Part shown: positions 46,552-49,204 of the stretch, one piece after another | Layout: each line of letters opens with the position of its first letter | Position numbering within the stretch: the first letter of the stretch is position 1 | Source of the DNA: Desulfobulbaceae bacterium | GTDB lineage: Bacteria; Desulfobacterota; Desulfobulbia; Desulfobulbales; Desulfocapsaceae | Direction of reading: 5' to 3' | Assembly (NCBI GenBank): GCA_024640625.1 | Contig: JAHEER010000021.1 | Span: 1 to 49,204 of the forward strand | DNA: 49,204 nt | Notes under the pieces: generated by a model | Told to the model about the DNA's origin: nothing | Databases searched by the model: none | Seen by the model: only the letters and a program-made list of their open reading frames with translations | Made by a program: the position numbers and the translations under genes

Positions 46552-47568
46552 ATGAAACACATATTAGTGACCGGCGGTGCTGGCTATATTGGCAGTCACA
46601 CCTGCCTGGAACTGCTCGAACAGGGCTGCCGGATTACCGTGGTCGACAATCTAGGCAACGCCAAAATAGAGTCGCTGAAACGGGTCGAAGGTTTAACCGG
46701 CGGTCAGATAAACCTTGCCGTCATCGATGTGCGCGATCGAAAGCGTTTGGCTGCGGTCTTCGCAGAGGCTGAACAGCCGATTGAGGCAGTGATTCATTTT
46801 GCCGGGCTGAAGGCGGTGGGTGAATCGGTGGAGAAGCCGCTGCTTTATTATCAGAACAACTTGATATCGACCCTGGTGCTCACCGAAGTCATGCTCGATC
46901 ATGGCGTTAACAATCTTATTTTCAGCTCTTCGGCCACCGTCTATGGTGATCCCGAAAAGAGCCCCATACCGGAGGAAGCGGAGCTTTTCTGCACAAACCC
47001 CTACGGCCGGACCAAGCTGATGACCGAGGAGATCCTGCGCGACATCAACCGGGCTCACCCGCACTTCAACGTCGCCCTGCTGCGCTATTTCAACCCTGTC
47101 GGAGCGCATGCCAGCGGCGAGATCGGTGAAGATCCCAACGGCATTCCGAACAATTTGACGCCTTATATCACCCAGGTGCTGGTCGGCGCGCTGGACGAAG
47201 TTCCCGTCTATGGTAATGACTATCCGACCCCGGACGGTACCGGGGTCAGGGATTATATCCACGTGGTCGATCTGGCCCGGGGGCATGTCAAGGCACTGGA
47301 CAAACTGGAAAAGAATCCCGGGGTCGTGGCCTACAATCTGGGCACCGGACGGGGCTATTCGGTACTTGAAGTTATCCGGGGATTTGAGCGGGCCAGCGGC
47401 AAAAAGGTGGCCTACCGGATCGCCCCGCGACGACCGGGCGACGCGGCAAGCTGCTACGCGGATCCGAGCAGAGCTGAAAGGGAATTGCACTGGAAAACCG
47501 ATTTTGACCTCGACCAAATGTGCATTGACAGCTGGAACTGGCAGCGAAAAAACCCGAACGGCTACTAA
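46552..47568 (+). CDS. galE: UDP-glucose 4-epimerase
   Basis: 338 residues from the ATG at 46552 (AGGAG 6 bases upstream), the same length as E. coli GalE. Extended SDR enzyme with bound NAD+ that interconverts UDP-glucose and UDP-galactose. Motifs: nucleotide-binding GGAGYIGSH, VIHFAGLKAVGES, SSSATVYG (catalytic Ser), the YGRTK catalytic Tyr/Lys, RYFNPVGAHASGEIGEDP, and VRDYIHVVDLARGHVKAL. Single gene, likely feeding galactosides into cell-surface polysaccharide. The 221-base gap after it contains no strong terminator. Confidence 0.95.
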   Translation: MKHILVTGGAGYIGSHTCLELLEQGCRITVVDNLGNAKIESLKRVEGLTGGQINLAVIDVRDRKRLAAVFAEAEQPIEAVIHFAGLKAVGESVEKPLLYYQNNLISTLVLTEVMLDHGVNNLIFSSSATVYGDPEKSPIPEEAELFCTNPYGRTKLMTEEILRDINRAHPHFNVALLRYFNPVGAHASGEIGEDPNGIPNNLTPYITQVLVGALDEVPVYGNDYPTPDGTGVRDYIHVVDLARGHVKALDKLEKNPGVVAYNLGTGRGYSVLEVIRGFERASGKKVAYRIAPRRPGDAASCYADPSRAERELHWKTDFDLDQMCIDSWNWQRKNPNGY

Positions 47569-47789
47569 TTGCTTTTACCTCAACACCTTGATAACCTCCC
47601 TCAAGAGGGGCGCCGGACTCCCTGTCGCTACACTGTTGTACGCTGTTTTTATAGGGTAATTTCAGGTTCTTGACCTCTTTCCATCAGATTCCGTTAGATA
47701 AGCAATAAATTTTTCTTGAATTCGGTCGAATCGGATGCTAGGGTGCGTCATCTTTTCGAATATGCAACTTTTGCACAACTCGACCAGGC

Positions 47790-48263
47790 ATGGGTTCAAC
47801 GGTAATTTTTGGTTGCGGAAATATTCTCATGGGCGATGACGGCTTTGGTCCGGCGGTGGTTGAAAAACTCAACGCCGCCGCCAACCTGCCCGAATCCGTA
47901 GAGGCCATCGATGCGATGACCGGTGTTCGTGAGTATTTGTTTGATTACCTCCTGAGCGAAGAAGGCCGACCGGATCATATCATTATTCTCGATGCCGTCG
48001 ATTTCGATGGCCGGGCTCCCGGCGAACTTTTCTGCATCGAATCCTCTTCGATACCGGCCCAGAAGATACACGATTTTTCCCTGCACCAGTTTCCCACGGT
48101 CAATCTCCTACAGGAGTTGGAAGTCCATACCTCAATCCGGGTGACCATACTCGCCGCGCAGGCCGAGTATATCCCGGCGGAGATAGAACCGGGGCTCTCC
48201 GAGTCGATGAAATCAGCCGTTGCCCAGGCATGTGAGCAGATATTGCGCATTGTTCAAAATTAG
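47790..48263 (+). CDS. Hydrogenase maturation protease
   Basis: 157 residues, a nickel-hydrogenase C-terminal endopeptidase (HycI/HyaD/FrcD-like). The N-terminal motif FGCGNILMGDDGFGPAVVEKL contains the conserved metal-binding acidic residue near 16-17. IIILDAVDFDGRAPGEL supplies the second acidic residue and HDFSLHQFPTVNLLQEL the histidine. It trims the large subunit of a [NiFe] hydrogenase after metal insertion. The ATG at 47790 has only a short CAGG upstream, so the start is not certain. It precedes the HdrD-like gene by 19 bases; a hydrogenase operon may continue beyond the window. Confidence 0.9.
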   Translation: MGSTVIFGCGNILMGDDGFGPAVVEKLNAAANLPESVEAIDAMTGVREYLFDYLLSEEGRPDHIIILDAVDFDGRAPGELFCIESSSIPAQKIHDFSLHQFPTVNLLQELEVHTSIRVTILAAQAEYIPAEIEPGLSESMKSAVAQACEQILRIVQN

Positions 48264-48282
48264 CACAACGAGGTGACCAGCA

Positions 48283-49204
48283 ATGATGTATGAGTTTAGA
48301 GTCAGCGAAATGGCTGAAGAATTTGGTGTTCATCGAAACACCATAAGGAACTGGATCAATTCCGGTACCCTTCCCGCCAAGGAGGGTCCCGGCCGCAAGT
48401 ACCTTATGAAATTCGAAGATTACCAGCTTCTTTGCGAGAAATTCGGGCGCCAGCCGCATATCAAACCTTCGAGCTACGTGGACCCTGAGAAGGTTCGCAA
48501 ACTCGAGGAAGACAGCCACCGGCCTGAGCCCATGGCGCTCGGTTTCACCGACAAGACCATCTACTCCGACACCAGTTGGGCTGATACCTGCCTGACCTGC
48601 GGCACCTGTGCGAGTGCCTGCCCCATTGCCGGGGTTGACGGTCTGGACCCCAGAAAAATAGTGAGAATGGCGGTGCTCGGCCTCGAAGATGAGCTGAAGG
48701 ATACCAACTGGCCATGGAAGTGCACCATGTGCGCCAAGTGCGAGAATTGTTGTCCTGCCGGGGTACAGATAATGGCGCTGATGCGCAGACTGCGTGGAAT
48801 AAGGGAGCGCGACCTGGTGCCGGGGCCGATTCACAAAGGCGTGGTGACCTGCCTGGAGCGGGGCAATAACCTCGGTATCCCCAAGGATGACTTTGTCTTT
48901 CTCTGTGAGGAGCTTGGAGAAGAGCTCGAGGAAGAAGGTTTGGAGGGGTTCAAAACGCCGATTGACGTGGTCGGCGCCAAGGTACTGGTGACTGTCAATT
49001 CCAAGGAGCCTTTCGCCGAGCCCGACGATATGAAATATTGGTGGCGGATCTTTCATGCCGCCAATGAGTCCTGGACCATCTCGTCGGAGAACTGGGAAGG
49101 GGTCAACTGGGGATTGTTCTCGGGCGACGACGAATCTATGAAAACGGTAGTCGGGCGCATCGTCGACAACATGAGGCGCTTGAAGTGCGAGGTACTGCTC
49201 CTGC
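48283..49204 (+). CDS. HdrD/DsrK-like iron-sulfur protein with N-terminal helix-turn-helix (partial)
   Basis: The frame opens at the ATG 48283 (GAGG 9 bases upstream) and runs off the window after 307 codons. Residues 1-55 are a MerR/excisionase-type helix-turn-helix (MAEEFGVHRNTIRNWINSGT then GRKYLMKFEDYQLL). Two [4Fe-4S] motifs follow: Cys103, 106, 109, 113 (CLTCGTCASACP) and Cys147, 150, 153, 157 (CTMCAKCENCCP). This is the HdrC-like spacing. The part after ~170 leads toward an HdrB/D-like region, cut before any CCG motif. Such proteins pass electrons from hydrogenase or menaquinol pools to disulfide or DsrC-type acceptors. A DNA-binding-type domain on such a protein is unusual. Context with a hydrogenase maturation protease supports a redox role. 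Confidence 0.82.
   Translation, partial: MMYEFRVSEMAEEFGVHRNTIRNWINSGTLPAKEGPGRKYLMKFEDYQLLCEKFGRQPHIKPSSYVDPEKVRKLEEDSHRPEPMALGFTDKTIYSDTSWADTCLTCGTCASACPIAGVDGLDPRKIVRMAVLGLEDELKDTNWPWKCTMCAKCENCCPAGVQIMALMRRLRGIRERDLVPGPIHKGVVTCLERGNNLGIPKDDFVFLCEELGEELEEEGLEGFKTPIDVVGAKVLVTVNSKEPFAEPDDMKYWWRIFHAANESWTISSENWEGVNWGLFSGDDESMKTVVGRIVDNMRRLKCEVLLL

Noticed and set aside
47569..47789. Possible sigma-54 promoter ahead of the hydrogenase maturation protease
   Set aside because: No GG-N10-GC spacing with the expected flanking bases was found; sigma-70 candidates are also weak.

Overview
The window reads as chromosomal DNA of a Gram-negative anaerobe, most likely a deltaproteobacterium (Desulfobacterota, Desulfobulbales-like). 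This rests on gene content only: an HdrD/DsrK-like iron-sulfur protein beside a hydrogenase maturation protease, a GTP-type PEP carboxykinase, a TAXI-TRAP importer, a KamA-family radical-SAM enzyme, and a complete mreBCD-mrdA-rodA set. No rRNA gene or other taxonomic marker is present, so the lineage is an inference.

Layout. (1) 1-1692: the tail of a membrane protein, then on the minus strand an ECF sigma factor, a small cysteine-containing protein and an AhpD-like CxxC protein with a Cys-rich tail. (2) 1943-13595: an L-arabinose block bounded by two imperfect ~63-bp direct repeats. It holds a decayed HAD-phosphatase pseudogene, araA-araB-ytfQRT/yjfF-type transporter-aldo/keto reductase on the minus strand, and a divergent LacI-family repressor. 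The araA-lacI gap has two promoters, each followed by GTTATCGATAAC-type operators. A tRNA-Ala(GGC) with its own terminator lies just outside the right repeat. (3) 14199-19781: mreB-mreC-mreD-mrdA-rodA, the rod-shape and lateral-wall machinery. (4) 19830-24864: ferrochelatase, an HPF/cold-shock fusion, and an overlapping ATP-grasp/KamA-like gene pair. The pair is preceded by a promoter, about 200 nt of structured leader and an intrinsic terminator. (5) 25534-29878: TAXI binding protein, fused TRAP permease and a universal stress protein. (6) 29984-40420: DNA polymerase I, citrate synthase, an unknown Cys-rich protein, hflK-hflC, a rhomboid protease and PEP carboxykinase. (7) 40696-47568: an ABM-family monooxygenase-like protein, a glutathione synthetase-ABC exporter-glutaredoxin set, a tautomerase-like protein with DNA ligase, and galE. 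(8) 47790-49204: a hydrogenase maturation protease and an HdrD-like protein with an N-terminal helix-turn-helix, cut by the window end.

The best candidates for something undescribed are three. First, the ATP-grasp/KamA pair: the KamA protein keeps the radical-SAM cysteines and the PLP lysine but has lost both aspartates that bind the lysine side chain in lysine 2,3-aminomutase, and the pair sits behind a terminated leader RNA. Second, the helix-turn-helix/iron-sulfur fusion at the right end. Third, the sigma factor with a two-cysteine tail next to an AhpD-like protein. A palindromic repeat (22-24-nt arms) recurs at convergent gene junctions. The arabinose block looks like an inserted or rearranged segment beside a tRNA gene.

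Starts were moved inward where a Shine-Dalgarno sequence or family length supports it. All alignments and promoter or hairpin calls were made by eye.
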